A stretch of 64,000 bases of DNA from Edolisoma coerulescens (lineage: Eukaryota > Chordata > Aves > Passeriformes > Campephagidae): contig VWZW01002569.1 in the NCBI GenBank assembly GCA_013397115.1, positions 1,226,766-1,290,765 on the forward strand. The letters are read 5' to 3'. Below, piece after piece: positions 39,425 through 53,282 of this stretch. Within the stretch, counting starts at the first letter, position 1. Each line of letters begins with the position of its first letter. A program made the translations under genes and the position numbers. Below the pieces are notes generated by a model. That model was not told where the DNA came from. It searched no databases and was given only the letters and a program-made list of their open reading frames with translations.

Positions 39425-42342
39425 ACCTAGGGTCACCTTCTGGAACAAAATCATGGCTTAATTACAGGCACCTTATGGTCAGTAAATAAATTTGAGACTC
39501 AAAGGCAGTGTTGCAGAGACTAGTGATAAAGCAGAACAGTCCCAGTTTGGATAAGAGATTTTATACAGCATTTACATTTCAGTTATCACTAGGTTTTTTT
39601 CCACTCTTGGGAAACCTGCCCCAAAAGCAGACTGGCCGCTCTTGGGGCTGAAAAAGCCCCCAAGGATTTAGAAGATGAAGGATTGGCTCCTGGCTTGCTC
39701 AAAGAGACTACTGGAGAGAAATAAGGCCTTTTTGTTAGGATTGATGTAGAGAAGCATTTTGTGTTGGAAGGTCATTCCGGCTGCTGTTTTATTTTCTGTT
39801 TGTCATCTGTTTTTACAGACCTGAAAGGATGCTGGGTATTTCCAGCCAGCCCTCCCTCCCCATCCTCCTTTCTACAGTATTCTCGAATATTCTGTGTACC
39901 TCTGCCCTTTCATTTTGCAGATGGGTGTCATGTCCAAAGAGAATCAAAGCTTGCTGAGATGCAATCCATGGACTTGCTGGGCTTTGATTCTTGCTCTTCA
40001 TACATAATCAGAGAAAATTCTCAGTCTAAGGAATTTATGTAACTCTTGAATAGATTAACACATGAAAACTGGCTTTTCCTGGCCATAGAAACATAGAATC
40101 ACATTGAACATTTCCAGGGATCATGACTAGTACTAGGCCTGGAAATAGTTGGCAATATGGGCCAAAAGACCATGCAGCCCCTCTCTCCTTCCTTGAGCTG
40201 GACGGTATCCACTGGGGTTTTGTCATTCTGTGACAGAGAAAGTGACAGGTGAAGTTGAAACTTCATTTTAAACCTTTAACTTCTCATGTCACTCAACTAT
40301 ACCCTTGAAGGAAAGTGATTTATGATACTGGCTTTGCCTTCCTTGCTCTACTAGGAGATGAAGTGATGCCTGACAGGGATATCCGTCTTCATTGCTGATA
40401 TTTTGATTGGAATTGGTGGGTGCTAAAGATGTAGGAGACAGTGACCGTGCCTTTTGAAATTAGGAGGTGAAGAAACATGCTTGAGGAGCTGGCAGATTAT
40501 CAGAGAGAAAAATATTCAGAAAAAAAAATCTCTGTTAGGAAACCAATGTTTGTTTGCTGACTCTACTAATTAGTCCGCAGGGGTTTTGTCATGTAATTGT
40601 CACTGATCTTAATAGATATATTTCTTTCTAGGCACACAGTAAGTCTTATTCCTTAGTTTGAATATTTTCAATTAGTTTATTCTGTAGGCAAATAAAGAAG
40701 GACACTGAAAAATGTGCAAAGCCTAAGATTTTGCAAATCCACTAACTATCCCAAAAAATGGGAGGATTTCTTCTGCTTCCAGCTGGAGCTGGGTGGCAAT
40801 TGAGAGTGCTTGGTATTCTGGTAGTGATTCTCCCCCCTTCACAGCCAGCTCCTCAGAAGAGTCACAACATGGAGACATGAGAGCGTGGGCTTGGGTTTCT
40901 CTGTAGAGAGGTCAGAGGCAGCAGCCTCATGCTTCAACTGCAGGTACAAGGCAACAAAGAAAAATAAACAGAAGCTTTGCAGAGAGTTGACTGAAGCAAG
41001 AAAACAATATAATAAATAAACGTAACACACTTTTTTTCTCATTTCTAAACTCTGCCTAGGAGGGCTGGTAAATAAAACCAGTCAATCTGTGGAGTGATTC
41101 CTAGGCAAGAAAATGAGTTAATGTGCAGCAGAGCTTAGAGCTGGTGTACACCATCTCTACCTGCTCGTTTGTTTTCCCCGACACAAATATTTCCTATCAT
41201 TAATGATAATTTCTGGAGACACTGGACAGATGTGATAAAATCACTCCACACTTCAAATGCATGTGGTCTTTAGTCATAATAATTCATGTTAGTTTTTTAT
41301 TGGTGGCTACAAGTTATCAAGAAATGTATCTTCTGGGTAGTGAAACCTATTCTCTTCTTGTAAATGTGGAATAAACCTGAAGTGAATAGTGTGCCACTGA
41401 TGCATAGCAAGCATAATTGAAGGTAATATGACTTCTATTTGCAGGCACAATGCTAATACTGAAAGAAGAGCAAAGTTCCCCTTTGTGCAGGAGGCCTGAA
41501 TGCCCAACAAACCGCCTCCTAAGCACTCAAAATTATGTACTTCTTGTCCCTCTCTAAAGGTGTGAATGAATTTCATTCAAAGCACACAAACCAACCACAT
41601 AAAACCACATCCAATTGTTTCGCTTTTCTACTGGAATCATTGTAGTTTGTATAAATGGAAAATGGCTGGTCTGGGAGCAAAAAAAAGAAAACAACAACAA
41701 AAAACCCGATAAAAAAAACAACCAAGCTAAAGTATGTGTACTAAGTACAGTGATGTGTACATCATCTAGTGCAATGATCAGAAAAATGGCTTGAAGTTAC
41801 TAAGGGAAAATCATTGAAACTATCAGTCTAGTGCATAGTAAAAAGCCTAAAGATAATAGATTGCAGTAGATTGGTCTGTGTAAGCAAGAAAGTAACAGGG
41901 AACACATCTGATTCTTGGTATATGGAAAATCACTTTTTTTTTCTGGGAAAAAACCTGAAGCATCTATACACTCAACAGGTGTGTTTATTTTCACCTATGA
42001 CATAGTTAGCAGCTTGTGTATCAATGTGTACATCAAGTGTTTGCTTTTAGAAAATTATATTGATGGGGTTTTTTTATCTTTTTAGAAAACCCATTGCAAT
42101 ACATACTGTGAGCATAGAGAATGACACAGCAAAAACAAGAGAGAAGTAATCAGCATGCTTCTCCCCCAGCAGGAATAAATCATTATAACTATAAATCATA
42201 TAAGTTATTACAGGGCTCAAACAGCCCTGAAAATTCCAAGTAGCAGAAGCAGATAATTAAAGAGGGAAAGTTGAGACCAAGCCTTCTGTTTAAAATGTTT
42301 CAAGAACTCATTGCAAATACCTTTCTTTTCATTGTTTTCTTA

Positions 42343-42358
42343 CTCTCTCTCTCTCTCT
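42343..42358. repeat. (CT)8 dinucleotide repeat
   Basis: Eight perfect CT units; a short microsatellite. Confidence 0.9.
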
Positions 42359-45300
42359 TAAGTGGCAAACAAAATGTAATTGGAAAAAGAAAGTGCACCA
42401 AAAATATTACTTACAAATTGTCCTTAGCAGCATAATGGCCTATTTGGTGAAGGGGTGATGCAGTCCCAGAGTATGGAGAATGGCACAGATGGAGAGCAGT
42501 TGTGTGTGCTGATGAGAGGGCAGATGCTCTCAAAGGCATTTTGCAGCATTAGATATCCTGGCTCGTCTCCATCGGCGGCACCGATCTCATTACTCTCAGC
42601 ACGTGAAGAGATTTCACCCTCTAACACCAGGGCTGCATGGCTGTGACGAGGTGCACCAGTGCTGCAGACAGCCAAGAGAGCCCAGGAGCAGAATTTTAGG
42701 AAAACACCTAGAGCAGTTGTCATCTGTGTTTTCATATGACCTTGCAATTCAAAACAGGGTAGACAGCAGCCTGGTATGACTAGCTGATTCTGTGCAGGCC
42801 TTAACAAGAACATCCCTCGTCGGTGGTTCACTTATTACTCATACTTTAGTCTCTGCCTCATTTACACTTGCAGTTTTGCACTATAAATATATGAAATACT
42901 CTTTATATCAACACCTCTTTCCGTGTATAAGTCTCAGTTACAGTAATACACTCTGTACAGTTTGAACAGGAGTGTCTAAATAAAAGTTGACAGATTGTGT
43001 TGTATTGTGAATTCCCTCTGAAGAGACATAAAAGACCTTTTACAGTAAACAGGAAATGAGTAAGACAAAAAAGCAGTATATAAAATAAGGGTTTTAAAGA
43101 TAGACTGGGATTTTTTTCTTTCCTGCCTTGTACAAAAGTAAAGTGCTATGCAATGAAATCAAAAGGTGGTAAATTATAAAATATTAAAATATTTTGTGAC
43201 ATGATATATATAATCATATACATAAAATGCAGTACAGCTAGAAGAGACAATAAAATTAAAAAATAATTTGGAGTATTGTCTACATATCAAATATATATAA
43301 AGAGACAATTAATGGCAACAGGACAAAAAAAAAAGATATAAAATCTTCAGAATCTTAGCATAACAACCATTATTAAATAGAAATAATAGGTGGAGAAGGA
43401 AAGCAGAGATTACCATGTAGGAGGTTGTTTGCTGAGAAGATTTTAAACTTCCCTCTGAGATACCTGATCCTGGTTGCTGTAACAGATATATACAAATCTG
43501 TGCTGATTTTCCATTTCATCCAGCGTGGCTCTTCAGTGCCTAATCCTGTCTCTGAACTACAGATCATGCATTCTTCCATATGCCTTTCTGAAGCTGAGTA
43601 AAATTTTTTTTCATAACATCATGGTTTAAGCTAACTTTCTGATTAGCAGCAAGAGCAGTTAATAATTAGATAGAGAAAAAAGTTAAACCTGCAGGTAAAA
43701 AAAAAGGCCGTTTCTTTGGGTCTGATTACAGGCAAATTTGTGCATTTTTCTGTAAACAAACTGTATTTTGATGAAGCAGGAAAGTTCTCTTTCACTTCAT
43801 ACTCTCCCCATTAATTCAATAACAGCAAGAAAGACAGAATCAGATCCTTGACTGCTTTTAATGACATACTGTAAACAGTTGGTTGCAAGACAATGCAAAA
43901 CAAGGCCGTAATTGATATCGTGATAAACAAAAACCAAGGAAAGCCAGATACGAAATACAGTTTTTATCTTGGCTTCTCCTTGAGAAAAAAACAAACACAG
44001 TGAATTGGTTGTTAGTAGTCTCATAATCAAGAAGCAAAACCCCAATAAACAGCAGGCCAGCCAGAAATAAAATGGGTGCAAGACCCAACATGCAAGTTGC
44101 AGGAAACCCCCTTGTTTTGCAATGAGAAACCCAGCTAGTGAAACTGTGAGCATAAAACCACTCATCCTGTACGTAATGTATGGTTTTGGTTGCTTATTCT
44201 TCTTTAATCTGAAACAGTAGTAAAGGCTTCTGGATTTAGCATTTTGATGGATAAAAACTTGTTTGCTAGGGCTTGCAACTTGAATACGTGGTTACCAGGA
44301 GAATTTGCTCTCCATCTCTAGTTTTTGTAGCTATTGAGTGTTTTAACCAATATAACTCCTTTACTCAAAGTAGTAACAATGCAGTAATGTGATCTGTATA
44401 CAAAAAGAGCCCTACTTTTTTGTGGAAAGAAATAAGAGCATAAACCAATGCCTTTAAACACTTCTCTATTCACTCCTGGGTGCAGGAAATGCCATTTCCT
44501 TTCCGCATGCTTAATAAAATCTCAAAATTTTATTTTACTCTCTGGACACATAAATGTGCATATACATTTACAATGTATATGTATATACTTTTTATTAGTG
44601 AAGTTGTCTAAACTCACTTTAGTAATCTAGACTTTGGATAAATCTGCTTTGAAGTGAAGTCAGGGGGTAGGAAAACATCTTCTAGCGGGGATTATGGAAT
44701 AAAATGTTCTGTATTGCTAAAGCAGCTTATTCTAAACTTATCAATTAACATTTAGGTGACAGGTCTGACTGGGTGATGGTACTTCTGCAAGTTTCTAGAA
44801 AACAAATAGCCTAGCTTTAAGAAGTAGGTTTAAAGATTGCAACTCATCTCTTGAATTGTTGGTTGGTTTGGATTAAGGCCTTTTACTTGATGAAAAATAC
44901 TTGTTATAAAACTGTTTTAAAAGCTTCTTATGCATGTAAAATACCTATGCCATTTTATACTATAATGCTGGTACTTAAACACATGCTCTTAGACATACAC
45001 ACACAGGCAAGAACTCCCAAACTCAAACACTAAGAGTTTAACATATATACAAGCAGTGATAGCTGAGTCCTTTAGGTTAGGCTTATTGTCATCAAATATT
45101 GAATGTAAATGGTTGATATTACTGAAACAGCAGCAGCAGATTAGAAAGCAATACGAAGCCAAGACTAATCCAGAATCTGAAATGCATCATTTCTAACCAC
45201 TGGACCACATGGGAATCTGAATTTCATCTATCAGGCTCGAGCAATTTCAGCTCTCAGGGAAGCCAGAGGACTGAGAAATACCCACTTTGTCACATATTTG

Positions 45301-45511
45301 AGAATATCTAGTGACAGATTTTAAAAAATGGCTGATGTTTCATTCTGTACTGTCTCAGCAAATTGGGATGTGATGATGATGTTGAATTAAACTGCTGTCT
45401 TAATAGACTTGAAAATTAAATTATCATAAGTAATGGATTACGTATAATCAAAATAGTTTATGACCTCTAAAAAATATGAAGACTAATATCATATGTAAAA
45501 TTGGAATCCGA

Positions 45512-45735
45512 CATAGAATCATAGAATATTTCAAGTTGGAAGGGCCTCAAAGGATTATTGATTCCAACTTCCTGCTCCTCACAGAACTGCCCAAAAATAA
45601 ACCATGTGACTAAGAGCATTGTCCAAATGCTCCCTGAACTCTGGCAGGCTTAGTGCCATGACCACTTCCCTGGGGAGCCTGTTCCAGTGACCACTCAAAA
45701 CTGGAAGTGTGTTCTTAACAGCTGCCAGGATGAGC
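45512..45735 (-). mobile_element. CR1 3' end, minus orientation
   Basis: The left edge CATAGAATCATAGAAT is the reverse complement of the CR1 terminal octamers, followed by TTCAAGTTGGAAGGGCCTCA and CTGAACTCTGGCAGGCTTAG in the order expected reading into the 3' UTR from its end. The match fades after about 45720. The minus-strand frame at 45579-45809 is mostly this element. Confidence 0.9.
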
Positions 45736-48700
45736 CCTTGGCTTTTTACATCCTTTAAATTATTTTTTAAGCAGAATGAATTTTCTGTGATAATTTCTAG
45801 GGCATACATTCTAGGGGGTCAAACTACAATTCTGGAACATTTTGCACTTCCTCACAGACAAATATTAGAGGAAGTGTAAGGTATGAACCCTGCTGAATCT
45901 TCTCTGCAGTTGTTCTTAAGGCAATTCAGCACTGATCACACTATGATTTGCTTTTACACTGACAAAAATGAGATGAAAAATGAAAAATAAAGCTCAGTGT
46001 TTATGGAGACTTGGATCATCCCATGGACAAGGAATGAGAAATGTCTCCTCAGACGTCAGATGTCTCCTCTTACCTTGTCTATGCCATATGTGAATTTGTC
46101 CTCAAGAACAGCAGGACCTACTTACTCTTTTGTTTAACTTTCCCTTTAAATTTAAAATTTTGGGTCTGTTAATGCCTTGGCCATGTGAGCTTTTCACACA
46201 GTTCCTTTGTGCTTGGTAAATTAATGTAATGCTATAGAATAGCCAAAGTCCAAACCAGTAGTGCACAAGCCGAACATAAACAAGTTATATAACATTGCAA
46301 TCATTCATTTATTAAAGTAAGTGGAAATTTCAAGGCATACGTAATCTTTTTGGACAACTGACAGGCAGGTGTGATCAAGAGAACAGAGAATCCAGTGATT
46401 GTAGGCAGATAGAGAGACAGGTTTGTCTGGGTGATTAGAAAGTAAAGTGAGATGGAATTGGAAAAAATGGGAGAGAGCATTGGCTGTCCCAGGACAAGCA
46501 GAAGTAACAGTGCAGAGATTGCTGAGGAGTTAGACAAACAAGCTGCAGCAGTAATAAGTGTCTCGGGAGATTAGAGAGGGTAACAAAGGGTAGTGCAAAG
46601 CATCTGTCCCAGAGGGACGGGATAAAAAGAAGGGTAAGGTGGGCTTAAAGAACTATCAGACCATTTCCTACTCTCAATAATCCCCCAATATATTTGTTAT
46701 AGAAGGGAGAAAGATAACATCGGGCCCCAGGCACATCCCAGCTCAGGTCACCATTGCATCCCTCCTGTTTGTGGTCCACCTCTCAGCACACCTCTGCCTG
46801 GGCTCAGGGAGGGGCAGCTGGCCCCCGCCCCAACACTGCCACAAGATGGATGATTTTACTGCACCAGGCTTTTCAGCTCCACTTGCTTTCAAACATCCTC
46901 ACCCTACAGACCAGAAAGTTGCCCATCTTCATCCTTCCCACTGCATGACATGATCTAGGTTAGCAGTGAGCTCGGTCATTTTTTTGCAAAGTTAAACCAA
47001 AGTGAATCAGCCTCTAGGCTTTCTCACAGTTCCTATCTTCTGTCACCTGCATGTCTTCCTTTGCATCATGTGTTGGCCTGATGTTCCCTCCAGCTTGTTC
47101 TACACATCTCTTTACCCATCACTGCATTTGCTCTCTCATATGCCACAGTCTTAGGCAGCTGGAAACACCCCAGTCAGTCTTTAGAAACAACAACAAAAAT
47201 AAGAGATGCTCTTCCCATGCTGAAGTTGGAGAGCACTGAGGTCAGAACCTGCCCCCAAAGAGCCAAGTACAAAAGTAGTGTGGGTCCTAAAGACAACATG
47301 TAAGAATCCAGTCTAAGAAGTCAATTGCTGAAACAGGAATATATGAGGAAAAGTATCTTCATGCTGATATGAGGCACACACACACAGACTGGGGAACAAA
47401 GCCAGGTTACTTCAAAACATGTATGAAAAGCTCAAAACAGGTAACAATTGCCCTCTTCTGGCAGCAGCAGGTGCCTCTACCGACTGTCTAAAACATCAGT
47501 CACAGCCCCAACCTCACACGCGTGTCCATGGGGCACAATCCTTGCCGCTTTGGCCATTTCTGTCCAACTCTGAAGATCTTGACATTCAAACTCCATCTCG
47601 CAGCTTCCTTGACCTGGTCACCCATCCATCTTCAGTGTAAAGACACCCTGCTGGTGGCGTGGAGTCACCTGCTTATCTATAGCTGACATGCCCAAAACCA
47701 AGGCTCTTATGTCCTCAAAGGATTCAATCCCACTGCTTCCTGAAGCTGACCGGCCAGCTGCAACAGCAGTGAGTGTAGTCTTCAGGGAAGTGCCAACAAA
47801 CAGCACAGATGACACCAGTGAACTCTGCAAACTGAACCTTCAATACCAACAGTAGCGGTGTTGTCATAGTCCCGTTTGGATAAGGGGATGGGCAGGATTA
47901 CACGTACCTGAAAACTGGTCTGCTACATTCTCCCCACAAACCTTGCCTTGTGCAATATTATGTGGCACTCAAGTATTCTTGCAAGCAGATGCAACAAAAA
48001 TACAGGTGCAGATCAAGTCATGATGCCCAGTTTTTGAGGGATGATTCTGCTTTATTATTTCCTTCATATTAGAATGGTGCTAGTCATATTTCTGATGAAA
48101 GATGTGTTTATCTTACAGTAGTGCTAAGGAAGAGATCAAAGACACGTGGAGGACCTGAGTGTCATGGAAAACTCTTGCTTTGGACCATAATAATCTTCCT
48201 GTATGTTTGCTGAACCCTAACAAAATTGTCTTAGCTATGGGTTGGGCAGTGTTGCAATAGGGGATGCCACAGGTGCTTGCAGACATCCCTATACAAACAC
48301 TGAAGTAATCACATGGCAGTTATTGACACTAGATATTTTTTAACACAAATGAAGTAACGGCTAACAAAGCCCTTTCTATAGTGGGCATAATTAATCTTTT
48401 TTTTTTTTTTAAATAGCATTATTTTCTTGGTGTTGGAATATTGCCAGTACATCTTGCTCATTTAAATGTCTAGAATTCCTTTGCTCCTCTCCTGTCCTGA
48501 CTAACAGAAATAACACTGTGCCATTATGGTGCAACAGCTTTTCCCTTACCCCATCTGAGGCATTAAGGAATGTATTAGCCAGAGTTGGATGTTCAATGGA
48601 AACATGACACCCTGTTCTTATTTTGCTATGATTTCCTGATGAAAATCAATCACTTTGTTTCACTCTCTGTGGGGTTTTGTTTCCATTCTTCCGTTTCACA

Positions 48701-51700
48701 AATGCACTGGTTCTTATCCCGAGTGCTTATCATCCCTTGTGCGTAGGATTTTGTCAAAGGGCTTTTGAAACTTCATGTATGTTAATCAATCAGTTAATCT
48801 ACTTACAGACATTTTCCAATAAATCCAGGAATTACATAAGAACTGATTTCCACTGCTGAAATAATGCTGGTTACATCTAGAATTTCCATATGACTTGTTC
48901 TTCTTTCAGCCAAGTCAAGTTGCCATGTACAGTTTGAAGCCTGTTAATACCCCTGCTCAGTTCTAAATATATTTAGTATTTTTTCAGTGTTTTATGATAG
49001 AAGTTTTTAACAAAAGCCTGTGGTTTTTTGTTAGCAGCTCACCTGCTTTATACTTATGTCTCCGTTCAAGTTTTGTGGGTAAAGATGTTTGGAGATTTTT
49101 TAAAAACTGTTTTATTTTTGTAATTGCTTTCTTTCTGCATACCTTCTTCTGACTCTTTGGCCTCTGAATCTTGACTGCAGGAGGGATGCTCAGAACTTAC
49201 CTGATATGGAAAAGGCATATGAGGGAAGGGGAATGCAAACCCAGACCAAACTACTCATGTTCCAGGCTTTCCAGACCAGATACATCCTGAAAATGTGACA
49301 TACACTGAATACTTAGATGCACAAATACAACAGTTGCTGCAGAGATGGATGATTAAAAAAAAAACAACTCAGCAGGAGCAATAAGCACACTATGCTTCTT
49401 GCATAATGGCTGAGTGGTTTGAGCATTTTGTGGAAGAGGGGAAGTTGTCCCTAGTCCAAGACTCTACTGCACTTATTAGTCCATATTTCGCCCTGTTCTT
49501 CTCTAGTCTAAAAAGTGTAGGCTCTTCAGGGAATATGGATTTGAGCACTGTTGTGTCATTCCCATTAACTTAAGTGCTAGGCTTAAAAACCCCCAGATTT
49601 CTTTCCTTTACTGTGTTCCTGGGTGTCACCTCCTTATAGCCACACTGGCAAAGGTAATTTTTTTCCCAGTGAGACCACTTTCTTGAAAAGTGAAATATCT
49701 GAAAAAGGCTGAGAGGGATCAAAAGCCATCCCCCTTCATGGGCAAATGCTGTAGCATAGTTCTGTTACACAGAAGGCTGGTCTTAGACAATCTACTGTCT
49801 ATCTTCCCCAGCATTACTGAAGAAAAGTAAGTATGTCCCATCAGATGACTGTCCACAGCAGAGGAGCCTGCACTCAGTCCCCAGGACTTTCTACTGTGTA
49901 GCTTGCAGACACCTCTCCCTTTGGCAAAATTTCTTTCCTCTTCTAAGTAACTGACCCTCCCCAAGCTATGAATGCTGCCTAAGAGCTTACTGCTCCATAT
50001 ACCTGCTATGCTCAAGTGCCCACTAGATGATGTCTAGTTTGAGGGTACCTAAAATCACTCCTCCTGTCACAGAGGGAGAAAAGAAAGGGCATATGTCAAA
50101 AAAAAAAAAAAAAAGGTAGCCTGTCAAAATTGTCTCCAGGTGCAAAAAACCCTACATAAATTCCAGATGCAATCCCAACTGACTGTTTCCCAGCACTGCC
50201 TATTACTGTGAGCAACTCCCCACTGAACCTGAAAGCTCCTCAGGCATTTAACTATATTCACCCACACATGTTAAGGAGATCCTGTTCTGGGAAGATAGGC
50301 ACTTATCTCTTGCCTCAAGTCCCAATACAATCCAGCTTAGGAAGACAGGCATTTAAATCCCTTTTAGAAGCCTGAAAAATTAGCAGCAGTCAGAATTATG
50401 TCTGGCTTTTTCTGACATGGGCCATCAGCTTTGACATAGGTACCTAAGGCTGAGAGCATGACTTGAGCTAAGCACAGGAGTGCAAGTGTACATTTTACCA
50501 TTAGAAAGGGACTGATGTGTCACTGACATCTTACAGGACTGTCCTAACTATTACACCATGCTTGGGCAAAAAGCATCAACCTCTCCTACTGTGTGTGGAT
50601 ATGAGGAGTTGCTGGCTCCAGTTCTCATCTCAAGAGAAAAAAAACCAAGGGGAGCAAACTCACAAATGTGGAAAAGATGTGTCATACAGGAGACAAGAAA
50701 AACAAAGCATAACCTAGTAACTCTCCACCCTGTGCCAGAGAGCATCTGGACTGCTAGGCCAACCTTGTGTTTGCTTTTGTCGTCTCTGATGTGGCCCTGT
50801 GCCTCATGTGTTCCGGGCTGCACAGGCTCTCAGCTGCAATACCTACCATCCACACCACCCGATGGTTGCTGATTATGCCATTCTGCTGGGAAGTTGGAGC
50901 TCAGAGCTTAATTAGTCTAGAAACATCACCCACTTCCTTTCTTACAAGTTTTTGCATCTTTATGCAAAATGTGGGTGGAAGCACTGTGATCTCATTAACA
51001 TCAGTCCTGCAGTAGGGACAGAGAGGCTGGATCATATGTCAATAGAGTGTTAGGAGTGTTTCAGATGAGTTTCCAAGAGGATATCAGTGCTCTAGCTGCA
51101 GGCTGACTTTGCCCACTGGCACTGTGAGTTCACTTGTAGTCAGTGGAAAGAAGGAGGCACTTAAAGTGCCTCAAAGAAAGCTGTCATTTTGTGCAGATCT
51201 TCAGAAGTGCCTCTCTCTCTTGTCCTCTGCCCACACAGCAAAGCTGAGGAATTAGATTGCTCCTTTTGTCCCTTCTAGGGTTAAGACACCTAAAATTTCA
51301 TTGAGGTAATAATGTCTCAGTGAGGTACCTAAAGTAGATGGATGAGATTCCAGCCTCAATACTCGAGGCTTTGCAGTAAATGATTGCAAGAAAAAAACCA
51401 AAGCATCAAAGAAGATGCAGGCAGTTGAAAACCAAAGAAAAGAAAGTATTGATTAAAATTAAGATGTATTATAAGACAATTTTTGAAAAGAATCAAAGAC
51501 TTTCAGCCTTTTGCAATTATTTTCATTTCTCATGCCCCACAAGCCTTTAGAAAAAAGTAATTTAATATATTGTTGGAAAAAAACTCATCCTTTCTGTGAA
51601 GCTCTACTCATGAACCATGGAGAGATGAAAATCATTGTAACACCCTGAGAAAAAGCAGTGGGTCCAATAAGACTGTAATGTTAACCCATCAGTTTTCACT

Positions 51701-52789
51701 CACTTAGTCTAATTCTTTGGATAGCATTGTCTGAAAAAAGACAGAGGAGTATTTATTGCAGTAGCTTGAATATGCATCAATTGATTTTATTATACTAGAA
51801 AACCTGAGAAAGTATGGTTTATTTATATAGAGATTGTGTAAATACACTGTAGGCAAGTTTCACAGTTTAATGTTGAAAGGACTTTCATTAATGGTGTAGT
51901 TCTGAGAAAAGGATGTAAAGCAACATAAAAGAGTTGAGATTTGATTTTTACTGAGATAAGTTGAAAGAATAATTCACCTTTACTAAATGTGTTTCTTCTT
52001 TCATGTTGTGTTGCTCTTTCTACTGCTCCAAGCGTGGTTGTAAAAAATACCCATTAAGAGTTAATTCCTCATTGATGTGACTTCATGATGTCTATTATTT
52101 ATGTTTGCCTAATTCTATGTGTTAATAAAAAAAAAATCACCAGAGATCCACAAAATTAAATGGTTGGTTTTGTCCTGAAGCAACTACACACCATGCTTTT
52201 ACTTTATGTGTATTTCTGATAGAAGACTTCATAATCAGTTCTGCTGAGCAATGTAATCTGATACTGAAAAAGTATGTTGTTAATTGTATTGTTTTTTAGA
52301 AAGTAGGGAGTGGGTTTTTTTTAAAGGCTAGGAGATTATATTTCAAATACACTTTGTATGGCTTCCCGTCTTTCTCAAAGACAAAAAGTTACCTAAAGAT
52401 TTGAAATTGAATATGTGGGCCAACATCTCCTATTGTGCAATGACTGATTTTTGGTTTGTATCGATACTGAAGGTCATCTGCATTTTTGAAAACCCACCTG
52501 TTCTGTGAAGGAAAACCACGGCATCAGGGCTAGGCACTGCATTTCCTGTAGCCGAAACCAGCCACCTACCAGAAGAGCTGGTACACAGTTCGCTTTTCTG
52601 TCCCGAGTACTCGGACTAAGTACTCAAACTAAGGCTGAGGATTTAAAACTGACAACACGAAGCTTTCGAGATATAGCATGCGATATACCAGTTATCAATG
52701 TAAACAAGGTCTTCATCAGACAGGTGTAAAACTCCGGCTCCTGACGTAGGAAGGCTCTGTACACTGAGCTACATTTGGAGAAATCGGTA
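45736..52789. other. Gene-poor DNA upstream of ZBED1 promoter
   Basis: No coding exon was recognised. It contains a poly(A) run of 18 (50098-50115) and a CA-rich run near 47380. At 52603-52614 there is a 12-base palindrome, CCGAGTACTCGG. GC content rises after about 52740 towards the CpG island. Confidence 0.5.
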
Positions 52790-53217
52790 CCTGCAACTGA
52801 GCCCTCGAGAGGAGTGAGCTTGGGGATGCCCGAATGACAGGGGCCGTGCCCAGACCCAGCGACGCCGTGGGACTCCGCAGCAGCCCCTCATTTCTGCCAG
52901 AGTGAAGGGAAATGGTGAGACAACCCGATGAGCGTTATCAGCCACGGGATCCTGAAGCAACGCCGTGTGCCTCACTCCGCCTAGGCACTGACTGTAGCTG
53001 TCACAGACCTGGCAGCAAGAGGGTCTTCGCCCGAACCCCGGCGGCCTCACCGGGCGGGCTGTCACGCCGCCACCGCCTCCCCCCTCGCTGCTGCGTCGCG
53101 CACGCCGCCCCTCTCGGTCTCCCCCTGCCCAGCTCCCCGGGCGTTCCGGCGGGGGCCGAGCCGCTGCTGCTGCTGCCGCCGCCGCCGAGGCCGGTCCGCC
53201 CGCCGCCGCGCCTTCCC

Positions 53218-53282
53218 NNNNNNNNNNNNNNNNNNNNNNNNNNNNNNNNNNNNNNNNNNNNNNNNNNNNNNNNNNNNNNNNN
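53218..53282. other. Assembly gap (65 N)
   Basis: The gap is flanked by CCG-rich sequence, a typical short-read dropout. Single ambiguous bases also occur at 53410 and 63357. Confidence 0.95.

Larger units (their letters stand above)
32816..45511. other. Long AT-rich stretch without supported genes
   Basis: No exon could be supported. Two minus-strand open frames, 42424-42831 (135 codons, signal-peptide-like segment) and 43797-44165 (122 codons, hydrophobic), are discussed as findings but not called. A possible degraded CR1 end lies near 40085. Otherwise only simple repeats were seen. Confidence 0.5.

Noticed and set aside
40085..40240. Possible CR1 minus-strand end (ATAGAAACATAGAATCACATT)
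   Set aside because: Only the first twenty or so bases resemble the CR1 terminus; the following sequence does not follow CR1 order.
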